33,691 nt of DNA from Rikenellaceae bacterium (GCA_900771335.1 CAAGNP010000031.1:1-33691); one strand, 5' to 3'; numbered from the stretch's first letter, positions 7,496 to 16,498 are shown. A program made the numbers and translations. The notes: generated by a model from the sequence alone, not told the origin.

Positions 7496-7903
7496 ATGCA
7501 AGGGAAAAATTACCAGAGAACGATAATAGGCTTATTCCTGATTATAGGAACTTTATTGGCATTATATCTAACAGTCTATGGTGGATATGACCTTATCTGG
7601 AAGCATCCTACTTGGATGTTCAGAGACGGTTTGATACAGAAAATTGTTTTAGTTTTGCTATATTCTGACATACCTCTATTATTTATAGCAGGACTGACTA
7701 GCACTATATCATTTTATAGAAAGGGGCATATCTGGAAACCTATTACTAAAGGGATCATCATAAACATAATTATTTGGCTATTAGTGGTAGGGCTAACGAT
7801 CGGCTTACTTGTTTGGGGCTTAATATATAAAATCATCGGATTATTAATCATTGGATCCTGCATCTGGCTCATGGTGCATATTTGGAAAATGATAAGATTG
7901 TAA
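7496..7903 (+). CDS. Small four-TM membrane protein, unknown function
   Basis: A 135-residue integral membrane protein with about four hydrophobic helices (roughly 10-28, 48-70, 83-106 and 109-130) and short basic loops. I chose the ATG at 7496 because a TAGGAATAAAGGG stretch precedes it as a ribosome-binding region. Alternatives at 7469 and a TTG at 7457 would overlap the protease gene. It lies 10 bases after the SprT-like stop and ends 20 bases before the second copy of the repeated hairpin terminator. It is probably the last gene of the 5996-7903 transcript. No family recognised. Confidence 0.7.
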   Translation: MQGKNYQRTIIGLFLIIGTLLALYLTVYGGYDLIWKHPTWMFRDGLIQKIVLVLLYSDIPLLFIAGLTSTISFYRKGHIWKPITKGIIINIIIWLLVVGLTIGLLVWGLIYKIIGLLIIGSCIWLMVHIWKMIRL

Positions 7904-7922
7904 CTTTGATATAAAAGCAAAT

Positions 7923-7958
7923 AGCCAACCTACCCAATCAACGGTAAGTTGGCTTCTT
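7923..7958 (+). terminator. Hairpin terminator, copy 2 of a near-identical pair
   Basis: AGCCAACCTACC (7923-7934) pairs with GGTAAGTTGGCT (7943-7954) with one mismatch, 20 bases after the membrane-protein stop, followed by TCTT. The mismatched C-A position becomes a G-U pair on the opposite strand, so the element may also serve the convergent small gene at 7963-8151. The arms match copy 1 at 4042 except for one base. Confidence 0.65.
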
Positions 7959-7962
7959 AGTT

Positions 7963-8151
7963 TTAGAACATTCCCTTAGGCAAAAAGTAGGTCTTTAAGA
8001 CATTGTAAGGGATAGCTTTGTAGGTGTTCTCTGTGACAATTGTTTCCTTTACATCATCGAGAATGTAGGTGACAGGTCTGTTCAATTCCTCGAAAATCCT
8101 CATTGGCTTGTCTGCTTGCTTCTTTCTTTTCTTTAATTTCTTACTATCCAT
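7963..8151 (-). CDS. Small basic protein, 62 residues, unknown
   Basis: A small reading frame with a lysine-rich start (MDSKKLKKRKKQADKP) followed by a compact segment (FEELNRPVTYILDDVKE) and ending YFLPKGMF. No signal peptide or known motif. It is convergent with the island operon and shares the hairpin terminator at 7923-7958. TATGTTTC about 25-30 bases upstream is one base off the TAnnTTTG promoter motif. It may be a real small gene or an eroded fragment. The stretch 8152-8395 to its right shows no gene I can support. Confidence 0.5.
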   Translation of the reverse strand: MDSKKLKKRKKQADKPMRIFEELNRPVTYILDDVKETIVTENTYKAIPYNVLKTYFLPKGMF

Positions 8152-8395
8152 AATTCAAAAATTTTTGAGTGAAACATAAATTCATATACCACATTATATA
8201 CAGCATAGGAGGTCTCTCAAAATAGGATATAGGAAAGATTGGATAGCGTACAAAATATCACTATATTCGCATTGAAATCTAAGGCGGACATCACGTTGCC
8301 ACTTTATAGATTTACAGTTCTTTGATTTATTAACTAGGAGTGATTATTCTGATATAAATCAGTGGTTTGTAGGGTTTTAGTGGTTCATAAGGCAA

Positions 8396-8584
8396 ATGCC
8401 GATATTCAGATCTGAGCGAGTGACCGACACTATGGGCCGTATGCACTCTGACGCACAGTTCGCAGGTTCTTCATCAGTTCCTGCTCACGTGGAGATGATG
8501 GGCTTCCTAGGCATCGGCAACAACCCTATGGTAGGTGCAACTGTAGCTGTGGATGTGGATGTAGCTCAGGGATTTGCGAAATAA
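8396..8584 (+). pseudogene. C-terminal fragment of an unrecognised gene
   Basis: The frame encodes GRMHSDAQFAGSSSVPAHVE, then MMGFLGIGNNPMVGATVAV and an end at GFAK. The sequence is rich in Gly, Ala and Val, with the regular codon use of a conserved, well-expressed enzyme or membrane protein, unlike the AT-rich island genes to its left. It begins abruptly: the first 15 codons after the ATG do not look continuous with the rest, and no promoter or ribosome-binding site is seen. I read it as the 3' end of a core gene left at the island edge, but I cannot name the family. Confidence 0.45.
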
Positions 8585-8589
8585 TATAG

Positions 8590-8643
8590 ATTGCCGGTCA
8601 GGCCGGTAATGACGAGATGTCATCCCCGACTCCGTTCGGGGAT
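8590..8643. repeat. Pair of REP-like extragenic palindromes
   Basis: ATTGCCGG (8590-8597) faces CCGGTAAT (8603-8610), with one wobble pair. ATCCCCGA (8622-8629) is a perfect complement of TCGGGGAT (8636-8643) around a six-base loop. They start six bases after the stop of the fragment at 8396-8584. Neither is followed by a T-run, so a repeat element is more likely than a simple intrinsic terminator. Confidence 0.6.
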
Positions 8644-8653
8644 CTGAACCCAA

Positions 8654-8795
8654 AACGGGCATGAAACAATGCGTTTTCGTGCCCGTTTCTCATTTTTCCA
8701 CCACTTTGGGCACAGAATCGCCACTTTTTATGCCCGTTTCGGATTTTCCAACCACTTCTGGCACAGAAAGGGGCATTTTCGTGCCCGTAACTCAT
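8654..8795. repeat. 51-bp tandem repeat with a long hairpin at its left end
   Basis: TGCCCGT occurs at 8680, 8731 and 8782, exactly 51 bases apart. The flanking sequence is repeated as well: TTTTCGTGCCCGTTTC is followed by a TTTTCCAxCCACTT block and GGGCACAGAA, then again in the next unit. The left unit also forms a 13-bp hairpin, AACGGGCATGAAA (8654-8666) with TTTCGTGCCCGTT (8675-8687). Frames through this repeat in both directions are by-products of a period divisible by three. From here to 9108 I see no gene; the interval also contains CCCC/GGGG palindromes near 8967-8983. Confidence 0.7.
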
Positions 8796-9108
8796 CCGAA
8801 AGGGCTGCATTGCCATTTTCGACTGTCTCCGCCTTACTCTTTAGAAGAGCTGTGACACTTTTTGCCCGATTTATATCACAGTCATCCCGATTTTCCCCTA
8901 TTACGACCATATCCAGCCACCACTGTGTCATAAAACTAGCAAAAAACGACACAGCGATATACCCCTGACATCATCGGGGGCAAATCACACACTTTCACCC
9001 CCGAATCACTGACATTCACACACAGCGGGGCGGTGACAAGAACTTTATTCCGTCATTATCGTGAAAATATGGTAACTTGCGCCGCAATTCATTAAAACAA
9101 AGATTAAA

Positions 9109-10434
9109 GTGAAAGCTCAGATATCAAATAAGGAGATTTGGAGTATAGCCCTTCCGATTATGCTGGGGAATATGGCCCAGACTACAATCAATTTTACAGA
9201 CACAGCATTCCTGGGACACCTGGGGGTAGTGGCATTGGGTGCATCCATGCTGGCTGGTCTTTTCTATCTCCTTTTTACCACTGTGGCTGCGGGATTTGCC
9301 ATAGGGATCCAGATTATTGTAGCAAGACGTTTTGGAGAGAAGAACTATGGCCGAATCGGTGTCATCTTTGAACACGGCTCAATCTTTGTTTTGCTATTGG
9401 GGTCACTCCTGTTTTCAATATTGTATTTCTGTTCAGACCGGCTTCTACTTATGCTGATTGACTCTCCAAACATCTACGATGCATCTATAGAGTACATCAA
9501 ATACCGTCAGTTCGGTATTCTCTTCGTGTGTTTCAACTACCTGTACCGGGCCCTGTATGTAGGGATATCCGACACAAAGGTTATTACATATTCCACTTTG
9601 GTAATGGCTGTCGTCAACATAGTGCTGGACTATTGCCTTATATTCGGAAACTTCGGATTCCCTCAGATGGGCATAGGAGGTGCAGCACTGGCATCGTTGT
9701 GTGCGGAGATATCGGCTTTCATTTTTTTCACTACATACAGCTATATCACACTGCGAAAGAGAGAGTTTGGAATATTCAAAGCATACAGGCTGGAATCTGA
9801 TCTGATGGGGAGGATACTTAAGCTCTCTACCCCCACCATGGTACAGAAACTCTTTTCATTTGGTGTATGGTTCATCTTTTTTGTTATGATAGAGAAAATG
9901 GGTGAGACAGCCACAGGAATCTCCTCCATCACCAGAAGCATCTACCTGATACTCATTATCCCATGCTTTGCCTTCTCCACCACCACCAACACCCTTGTCA
10001 GTAAAATAATAGGTGAGGGTCGCTCGGACATGGTATTCCCCACCATCCGAAAGATCCTGAAAAACTGCCTGCTATGCACCATCCCTATCGTCACACTGGC
10101 ATCAATCTTCCCAGTACAGATAGCCTCTATCTTTACCGATGATATGGAGTTTGCCCATCTGGTGGTACCCTCTATCCTGGTAGTATGTAGCGGGACCATC
10201 CTACAAGGGATAGGGAATGCCTACTTTGAGGCTGTATCCGGCACAGGCAACACTTCGGCTGCACTCTATCTGGAGACAGGAATTCTGGTAGTCTATGTCC
10301 TTTATATCATGGCAATGACACACCTTAGCACCAGAGTGGAGCTGGTATGGACAGCGGAACTCCTGTACGGCGCCCTCCTTGGCATCGTATGTTACCTCTA
10401 TATGAAATTCGCCAACTGGAAAGTCTACTTGTAG
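9109..10434 (+). CDS. MATE-family efflux transporter
   Basis: A 441-residue multidrug and toxic compound extrusion transporter of the inner membrane, expected to expel small compounds in exchange for Na+ or H+. Twelve hydrophobic segments run the whole length. The N-terminus (EIWSIALPIMLGNMAQTTIN, then FTDTAFLGHLG) and the middle (IILD-type VVNIVLDYCLIFG, then GIGGAALASL) are typical MATE signatures. Length is normal. The start is a GTG at 9109; no in-frame ATG gives the full first helix. It is a single gene, and its last 10 bases overlap the tail of the convergent lipoprotein gene. Substrate cannot be read from sequence. Confidence 0.95.
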   Translation: MKAQISNKEIWSIALPIMLGNMAQTTINFTDTAFLGHLGVVALGASMLAGLFYLLFTTVAAGFAIGIQIIVARRFGEKNYGRIGVIFEHGSIFVLLLGSLLFSILYFCSDRLLLMLIDSPNIYDASIEYIKYRQFGILFVCFNYLYRALYVGISDTKVITYSTLVMAVVNIVLDYCLIFGNFGFPQMGIGGAALASLCAEISAFIFFTTYSYITLRKREFGIFKAYRLESDLMGRILKLSTPTMVQKLFSFGVWFIFFVMIEKMGETATGISSITRSIYLILIIPCFAFSTTTNTLVSKIIGEGRSDMVFPTIRKILKNCLLCTIPIVTLASIFPVQIASIFTDDMEFAHLVVPSILVVCSGTILQGIGNAYFEAVSGTGNTSAALYLETGILVVYVLYIMAMTHLSTRVELVWTAELLYGALLGIVCYLYMKFANWKVYL

Positions 10435-12038
10435 ATAAACTCAAAGTTATCGATATACATCACAGAACCAAGCCCTCCGGTGAAATAGTCACCATAAAGA
10501 CTTGAACATGCAGATACCACTATGTATTTGGGTATTCTCAGATAATCCCTATACTCGAGCACACACTCAAATTCTATGTATTTGCCCTGAGTATCCACAT
10601 CAGTCTCCAGAACACCATGTGCTATGATATGGGGATCCTTCTCTATATCCACAAAGGTACCTGACGCAGTAGCCACTCTGAAAGGCTCATCCCAGTCTGT
10701 AAGGATAACCTGAATCTGTGCCTTGTCCATGGTGCCCATCTTGTCAGCATGAACTCCGGATGCATTATCTATCACCTTAGGGGCATACGAATAGTACCCC
10801 TTAAGAGAGTATGGCCTTGATGTGAATGGCACACCCCAGTCAAGTTCCGCTCCTACACCACCGGATATGGTGGCCTTGACAAAACTACCTGTAAATACAT
10901 TGCCTGCACCGAACATTCCGAAAACTTTTACACTTTCCATACGGGCAGCAGCGCCACCTTTGGATGCCATGAATACATATTCAGGTCTGGTAGAGTTCAC
11001 TGCTGACATCATATTTACACCAGGGTTGGCACTATCCCATACCTTCTCCCCATCTTCAGCACGGGGATACCAGGTATATCCACCCGGATTCGACTGCGAC
11101 CACTCATCAAACGACATATTGTAAAGCTGCGTTGGTTCATCTGTGGTAAATGTAAACTCATCACTTACCTCGGTGCCGTTCACCACTCTGGCAAGATATG
11201 ATGTCCCCTCTGTCAACTGGTCGACTGAGGCTCTCACTGTTGTTCCTTCTATGGTAGACTTTAGCTTAGTCCATTCACTGTCAGATGGCTCCTTGAACTC
11301 TATATATGGATTGCCGGACCCTTTGAATGCAGCAAATATGTCTGCACTGTAACACCATGCACTTACCCCTGTAATCTCGAGGTTGACCACTTTATGTACA
11401 GCTGTCAATGTCCACTCTGTCTCCTCGTGACGATATTTGACTTTGAACTTTCTGGCAAGCAGACAATCAAGATTTATAGGGAAACTCATCTTTTGGTCGT
11501 CAGATACAGACTCCCCATCTACAACAGTGGAACCATAGGTCCACTCCACCACCGAACCTTTGGCCTCCAGTTTCATTTTTGTAAATCTGATATCGGAGAG
11601 AAGCTGGTCTTCGGGGAAATAAACGACTATGCTTTTCTTATCAAGGTCAAACACAGCATCCCCTATCATATTGTCACACTTCACATATCTTTCAATAGGT
11701 TGGGTAGCCACAATTTTCCACTCATAGGTCTGATCGGGATATGTCGTATATGATATTTTTATCGTATCCCTCATATCTATCAGCTGAGGTAGCTCCATAG
11801 ATGGTGTGGCCGACTCCGTAAATTCATATCTGCTCACCACGATGCTGTCTATATCTGCCGTCTCCTTCAACACCACATTTACAACAAAATTATCCGTGTC
11901 TATTGAAACGGACTTCTGCCCCTCTACCTCAAATGCGGTGATTTGGGCGACATCCCTGGGATAAGAGAGTGGGTTCTCTATGCACGATGATATTGCCCAC
12001 AGGGCAATAAACCACAATACTGTTCCTATCTTTCTCAT
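10425..12038 (-). CDS. PCMD-domain lipoprotein, last gene of the seven-gene operon
   Basis: A 537-residue predicted lipoprotein (lipobox ISSC, Cys19). Residues about 25-215 form beta-rich domains of the type found before PCMD domains. A short fibronectin-like segment (about 216-300) follows, ending TFTTDEPTQLYNMSFDEWSQ. The C-terminal 230 residues are a PCMD (putative carbohydrate metabolism domain) with the typical tail YGDYFTGGLGSVMYIDNFEF. PCMD folds resemble carbohydrate-binding jelly rolls, but activity is not established. Its ATG overlaps the stop of the upstream barrel gene as ATGA, so translation is coupled. The 3' end overlaps the MATE gene by 10 bases. It is probably surface or periplasm exposed. 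Confidence 0.88.
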   Translation of the reverse strand: MRKIGTVLWFIALWAISSCIENPLSYPRDVAQITAFEVEGQKSVSIDTDNFVVNVVLKETADIDSIVVSRYEFTESATPSMELPQLIDMRDTIKISYTTYPDQTYEWKIVATQPIERYVKCDNMIGDAVFDLDKKSIVVYFPEDQLLSDIRFTKMKLEAKGSVVEWTYGSTVVDGESVSDDQKMSFPINLDCLLARKFKVKYRHEETEWTLTAVHKVVNLEITGVSAWCYSADIFAAFKGSGNPYIEFKEPSDSEWTKLKSTIEGTTVRASVDQLTEGTSYLARVVNGTEVSDEFTFTTDEPTQLYNMSFDEWSQSNPGGYTWYPRAEDGEKVWDSANPGVNMMSAVNSTRPEYVFMASKGGAAARMESVKVFGMFGAGNVFTGSFVKATISGGVGAELDWGVPFTSRPYSLKGYYSYAPKVIDNASGVHADKMGTMDKAQIQVILTDWDEPFRVATASGTFVDIEKDPHIIAHGVLETDVDTQGKYIEFECVLEYRDYLRIPKYIVVSACSSLYGDYFTGGLGSVMYIDNFEFIYK

Positions 12039-12928
12039 TTTTTTCCCTTCTTATTTGATTTTTTACTTTTGGCCACCGGCTGCTTTTTAGCCACCGGCTG
12101 CTTTTTAGTCACCGGCTGCTTATTGGCCGCAGGTCTCTCTTTTACCACCGGGAGGTAGAATCCAAGTCCGAGGTTTATGGATAAAGGGTTGATCTTAAAG
12201 TTTGCGCCGCTCTGCTGCATCACGCTCTCCTGGACAAGATTTGTTTGCTGCTTTACATATTGGTAGTCAATACCCAAGATCCCCACTGCCACCTCTACGC
12301 ACACCTCATTGGTCGCAAAGACACACAAACCTGGCACAAAAGTAAGGTCTCCACCATAAATGGTCTGGAATGTACCGGAATTCACCCCATTATTGGAGGT
12401 ATATGCTACCGACTCACCCAATTCGAAACCGAGACGGAGCTCTCCGAACATAGCTATACGCTTGCTGTTCGCAATAGGCATATAGTACCTTCCGGTCAAT
12501 GCCCCTGCATAAGCATTCTTCAGAAAGTGGTAGTCCTTGATCTCGAAAGAGGCAAGATCTCCTATAGTAAGGCCCAGATTACCCAGATCCAGCTGCGTTC
12601 TGCCATAATCAAACCTTCCTCCTACTGAGAAATTGTCTGCTATAAAATAGGAAATGGTAGGGGCGACGCCCAATGTATAAACTTCAGCCCTGATTCCTGA
12701 AAGGAGGGAGAAGAGCATAGAATACCCGACATCATCTGTCCCCTGGCCAAAATCGTAGGTTTTATATGAGAATGAAACCCCGCCTCCAATATAACCCTTG
12801 GGGATAAAGACAGTGTTCATCTTTCCTACCCCTCTGTCAAAAGAAGCACTTCCATCACCTTCTGCTGCCATAAGGGCGGCAGAGGTCAGGCCAAAGGCCA
12901 ACAATATCGTAAAAATTCTTTTTATCAT
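12035..12928 (-). CDS. Outer-membrane beta-barrel protein with lysine-rich C-terminal tail
   Basis: A 297-residue protein with a cleavable signal peptide (about 1-21, ending LMAA). The body alternates hydrophobic and polar residues, with repeated aromatic strand ends (GGGVSFSYKTYDF, FSVGGRFDYGRTQLDL, GRYYMPI), the look of an 8-10-strand barrel. The last strand (SINLGLGFYLPV) is followed by about 36 extra residues made of KKQPVAK-type repeats and a poly-basic end. Such a tail after a barrel is unusual and would sit in the periplasm. It is the only non-lipoprotein in the operon. Three bases separate it from the gene before it, and ATGA overlap joins it to the next. It may be the channel or anchor for the lipoproteins. 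Confidence 0.85.
   Translation of the reverse strand: MIKRIFTILLAFGLTSAALMAAEGDGSASFDRGVGKMNTVFIPKGYIGGGVSFSYKTYDFGQGTDDVGYSMLFSLLSGIRAEVYTLGVAPTISYFIADNFSVGGRFDYGRTQLDLGNLGLTIGDLASFEIKDYHFLKNAYAGALTGRYYMPIANSKRIAMFGELRLGFELGESVAYTSNNGVNSGTFQTIYGGDLTFVPGLCVFATNEVCVEVAVGILGIDYQYVKQQTNLVQESVMQQSGANFKINPLSINLGLGFYLPVVKERPAANKQPVTKKQPVAKKQPVAKSKKSNKKGKK
12072..12125 (-). repeat. Three 18-bp tandem repeats encoding the lysine-rich tail
   Basis: GCCACCGGCTGCTTTTTA is repeated exactly at 12072-12089 and 12090-12107, with a third, slightly changed copy at 12108-12125. On the coding strand each unit gives six residues of the KKQPVA/KKQPVT type. Units this uniform can change in number by slippage without breaking the frame. 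Confidence 0.85.
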
Positions 12929-12931
12929 CTT

Positions 12932-15241
12932 TTATCTGACTCTTCCGAAAACTGCCTTAAACTCTTCGTCAGTCAATTCTTCGGGATCGTAAATCAATTC
13001 AAATTCATCTAAATAAAGGGTACTGCCCTCTCCACCTGTAAAATAGTCACCATATCGGCTCGCTGCGCCGGAAATAACTACGTAAGTTGGCTGTTCAAGA
13101 CTACGGTACTCCAATGGAATGGTAAACTGGATATAACCATTTGTGTTTCCATCATTATCAGTAGTGTTGTCTTGTGTTACAATCTGACCATGAGCAATAA
13201 TAGTGCTATTATTGTTTGATATGTCAACAAATTTCCCGGTCGTGGTATTTATTTCAAATTGGTTGGTCCATTTTGCCAGAAATATCTGTATCTGACAGAA
13301 ATCAGGCTGTCCTTCCAAATGAGAATAGTTGTCCGAAGCTATATTGATATTTGCAGGCTCGTATCTGTACCAACCTCTCATCGCCAATGGTCTGGAATCA
13401 AACTTGTGTCCCCACTTCAATATCGCACCGACACCTTCAACACTTCCGAATTTGCCTGTATAAATATTACCCGCAGCCAATACACCAAACGCTGTTACAC
13501 TCTTCAATTTTGCAGCATTTCCACTGATTACTATTCCACTCTCCTTGTCAGTTGGTGTCTTCGAAACCATTTTAGCCGCTTTATTGGCGGTGTCCCACAC
13601 ATAGTGAGCCTCATCAAGAGATGATGCCGGATACATTACATCTTCAACTTTAGTCCAATCATCAAATGACATATTGTAAATGGTATTCTCCGAGCCGGAT
13701 GTACTGAAAGGGACATCTTTTGCCTCTTTTCCATCTTCCTTATCCTTATCAGATGTACTGCGGAAAATATAGTTAGTGTTAAGATCGAGATGGTTGAGCA
13801 TATATGAATATGTCATTGTCTGCGTATCTATATTCACCAGAGAAGGATCTATCTCGATCCAATCTGCAGCATCTGCCTTTTTATACTGGAATGTCATCCC
13901 TGTAGGGGGGGTCTTGGAGAAATAACGACCTTCCAACTCAGCCCAACTTGACCAAGGGAATACAGTACCGGTTTCAGCCTGGATATCTGACACAATAGCA
14001 AATCTGAAATCACATCTTGCATACCTCTCATATTCGTCAATTACAGTCAATGACATCAGGTAAGGATCATTATCTGGAGATATGTGAAGCCTCTTCACAA
14101 ATTCAGTAATATCAATCTCGGCTGTAATAGGCAAACTATTGCCCTCCATTACAGGGGCTATAGTGGCAACTATTCCCTTGCCGGCCATCATCTGGAGATA
14201 CTCATCTGATACATCCATAAAGTCCACAACTTGAGGAAGTCCCTCCTCCAAAAGTTTATAATCGAGGTGAGATATAACCAATGAACGGATACCACGAGGT
14301 GCCGAGAAGGTGAATTTTTTGGTTACCTCATCATTGCCCAAAGGAAATACTATCCCTTCAGCATCCGGATTAAATTCTGGGTTGTGTCCGTATGATGGCA
14401 TGTAAGTCTTGTCAAAATTCAAGTTTAGCTTGTGAACCACTTCCTCTTTGAACTCCCCATCCAAAGTTATATTGAGGACCAGAGCCCCGGCAATCTCCTC
14501 TCTTTCTCCGAGCTTGAATTCAAGATGGTAGTGCTCTGCTGCAGACACCTGTCTAATCTCACCAGCCGATGAATATTGTGCTCCATCTTTGTTTTTAAGC
14601 CTTAATGTATAAGTAAACGCTCTGTTTGCAGGAACCTCAAAATAGGCTACATCATCAAAAGAACCTTCACCTTCTGCCGGATTATTGGAGAACACCAATG
14701 TCTGGGCTGCCTCACCTTCACCGGCCCTTACAGAGAGGGTATATTCGGGAAAAGCGGCAACAAATTCATCATCTATCGGAAAAGCCACTGTGAACATAAC
14801 TTTCAGCATCTTACATGTAATATCCACAGATGCATCCCTATCTGCCCAAATGCGGACATCGCTCTGCCCTCCCCATTGAGGAGTATTGAAACCGGAACCG
14901 GGTTCACCATTGTTCGCTTTTACGGTATATTTGCCCATGAGCAGAGGAATAGGTGACTCTGCTGTCACTGTTCTGTGATCTTCCACCTCAGCCTTTACCT
15001 CACCATCAGAGTTGATGACCTTTATCTCATACACTATCTCCTCCGGAACATCTTCATCTTCACTTTCCTCTTCATTTTCACCTTCTTCTGTCTCTGATGA
15101 CTTGACCACTATACCGGCATCCACATCTTCATCCGAGAGTCCAATAGTGAGATACCCATACTCACCTGTTTCTGTCTGGTTACAGGAACAAAGCATCAGG
15201 CAAAGAAGACATATGGCTATGTTATATAATTTTTTGCTCAT
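12932..15241 (-). CDS. DUF4493 plus PCMD lipoprotein (769 residues)
   Basis: A predicted lipoprotein (lipobox LCSC, Cys20). The mature N-terminus (GYLTIGLSDEDVDAGIVVKS) is a DUF4493 start, interrupted by an acidic Glu/Asp linker (about 52-67). DUF4493 runs to about residue 265. A beta-sandwich-like middle domain (about 290-435) is shared with the 410- and 772-residue paralogues. A fibronectin-like segment follows (about 445-545, ending TIYNMSFDDWTK), and the PCMD domain closes the protein (about 550-750, YGDYFTGGEGSTLYLDEFEL). The gene starts two bases after the previous stop. DUF4493 is common in Bacteroidota surface lipoproteins of unknown role. The ordered modules suggest a long, extended surface protein. 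Confidence 0.87.
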   Translation of the reverse strand: MSKKLYNIAICLLCLMLCSCNQTETGEYGYLTIGLSDEDVDAGIVVKSSETEEGENEEESEDEDVPEEIVYEIKVINSDGEVKAEVEDHRTVTAESPIPLLMGKYTVKANNGEPGSGFNTPQWGGQSDVRIWADRDASVDITCKMLKVMFTVAFPIDDEFVAAFPEYTLSVRAGEGEAAQTLVFSNNPAEGEGSFDDVAYFEVPANRAFTYTLRLKNKDGAQYSSAGEIRQVSAAEHYHLEFKLGEREEIAGALVLNITLDGEFKEEVVHKLNLNFDKTYMPSYGHNPEFNPDAEGIVFPLGNDEVTKKFTFSAPRGIRSLVISHLDYKLLEEGLPQVVDFMDVSDEYLQMMAGKGIVATIAPVMEGNSLPITAEIDITEFVKRLHISPDNDPYLMSLTVIDEYERYARCDFRFAIVSDIQAETGTVFPWSSWAELEGRYFSKTPPTGMTFQYKKADAADWIEIDPSLVNIDTQTMTYSYMLNHLDLNTNYIFRSTSDKDKEDGKEAKDVPFSTSGSENTIYNMSFDDWTKVEDVMYPASSLDEAHYVWDTANKAAKMVSKTPTDKESGIVISGNAAKLKSVTAFGVLAAGNIYTGKFGSVEGVGAILKWGHKFDSRPLAMRGWYRYEPANINIASDNYSHLEGQPDFCQIQIFLAKWTNQFEINTTTGKFVDISNNNSTIIAHGQIVTQDNTTDNDGNTNGYIQFTIPLEYRSLEQPTYVVISGAASRYGDYFTGGEGSTLYLDEFELIYDPEELTDEEFKAVFGRVR

Positions 15242-15243
15242 TT

Positions 15244-16476
15244 TTAATTTTGTGCTTTAGGAATAATCATTGTAACAGTTGGATAATCTCCCATAAACAA
15301 TAGTTCTTCACCGTTTTTGTCAGTAGCTTTCAATATGAAAGATACTGTACCACCATTGGACATAGCACCTATAAGCATGGGGACGAAGCTTGTAAGGTCA
15401 AACTCCACTGTTGTCTGGTTTAAAAGTTCATCACCGGTAGGGAGAGCCGATTCTGCAAAATTTTCCTTTATCTTCTCATCATTTATCAAATCGAGGTAGC
15501 CTACACCACCGGTGGTAATGACAGAAACAAGTGTTTTGAAATTATCACTCACCTCCACTACAAAAGAGGCTATACCTGCAGGCATACTGATATTCATCTT
15601 TATTTCAGATTCATTATTGATGGTTATTGGATCAAAAGTAGGATTATCCGGCCAGCTGATAGTATTTTTAGGTGTTTGATCCTCTTCATCCTCACCTTCA
15701 TCACCATCTCCGAAATCGGGACGGTCCACATATTCCTCATCCATACCAGGGACCTCCACATCCTGATTAACTTCGTTGAAATCGGTATTTACATCGATGG
15801 TTATTCCACCAATCTGACCTGTTACCTTCGCATCAAGTTTTACGATGTGGTGCTCAGCAGGCTGTGGATTCTCAACATAATGGACAGCTGTGGCCTCTGT
15901 ATTGTCAATACTGCGCCACCCTTTAACCATAATTTCCAATCCTCGTGGGAGGAAATAACCAGCCTTACCTTCAGCAAAATCATCCTTTTCTGAATTTTTG
16001 GTCCAGGTAAGTGATCCAAGTCCATTATTCACTACCACCTCGTAAGAAGCAAGTTCCTTTACAAAATTATCTGACAGCTCAATAGTGACTTTACAGTTGA
16101 GTGGCGTACATACCAAATCAAGGGGGGTAACCTCCCCTGCTCTTATCACGAATTCTTCATACGCCTGATATATGGGCTGTTCAAAAGCTGCAGGTTCTGT
16201 ATCAGGTGATGTTACAGTAATGGAATAGTTGCCTGATCCGAGTTCCACCACTTCACCCTGAAACTCACTGAATTTCTTTTCATACTTGGTCGGTCCGTCA
16301 ATAACCACATCATAGTTGGAAAGATCAGTATAGTCTGTGGCTTTGGTTTCAACTACCACATAGTCTTCAAGATCTGCTATCCTCAAATCAAGTTGACCGG
16401 TATTCGGTACTACTTTAGTTCTACATGAAGTCAGCGCAATAAGCGGCAACATCATCAGTAAAAATATTCTTTTCAT
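15244..16476 (-). CDS. DUF4493 lipoprotein without PCMD (410 residues)
   Basis: A predicted lipoprotein (lipobox LTSC, Cys18). DUF4493 covers about residues 24-240 (GQLDLRIADLEDYVVVETKA at its start). It is followed by an acidic linker (GDGDEGEDEEDQT, about 257-270) and the same middle beta domain as its larger paralogues (about 285-405, IASFVVEVSDN, then VEFDLTSFVPML). It stops where the paralogues continue into fibronectin-like and PCMD parts, so it is a natural short version rather than a frameshift product; the next start follows two bases after its stop. Role unknown, probably a component of the same assembly. Confidence 0.82.
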   Translation of the reverse strand: MKRIFLLMMLPLIALTSCRTKVVPNTGQLDLRIADLEDYVVVETKATDYTDLSNYDVVIDGPTKYEKKFSEFQGEVVELGSGNYSITVTSPDTEPAAFEQPIYQAYEEFVIRAGEVTPLDLVCTPLNCKVTIELSDNFVKELASYEVVVNNGLGSLTWTKNSEKDDFAEGKAGYFLPRGLEIMVKGWRSIDNTEATAVHYVENPQPAEHHIVKLDAKVTGQIGGITIDVNTDFNEVNQDVEVPGMDEEYVDRPDFGDGDEGEDEEDQTPKNTISWPDNPTFDPITINNESEIKMNISMPAGIASFVVEVSDNFKTLVSVITTGGVGYLDLINDEKIKENFAESALPTGDELLNQTTVEFDLTSFVPMLIGAMSNGGTVSFILKATDKNGEELLFMGDYPTVTMIIPKAQN

Positions 16477-16498
16477 ATTTAATATATTGTTTTTTGCG

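Noticed and set aside
8661..8968. Overlapping frames on both strands at 8598-8968 that look protein-like and partly repeated
   Set aside because: They arise from the 51-bp tandem repeat, whose period is divisible by three; no promoter or conserved family is visible.
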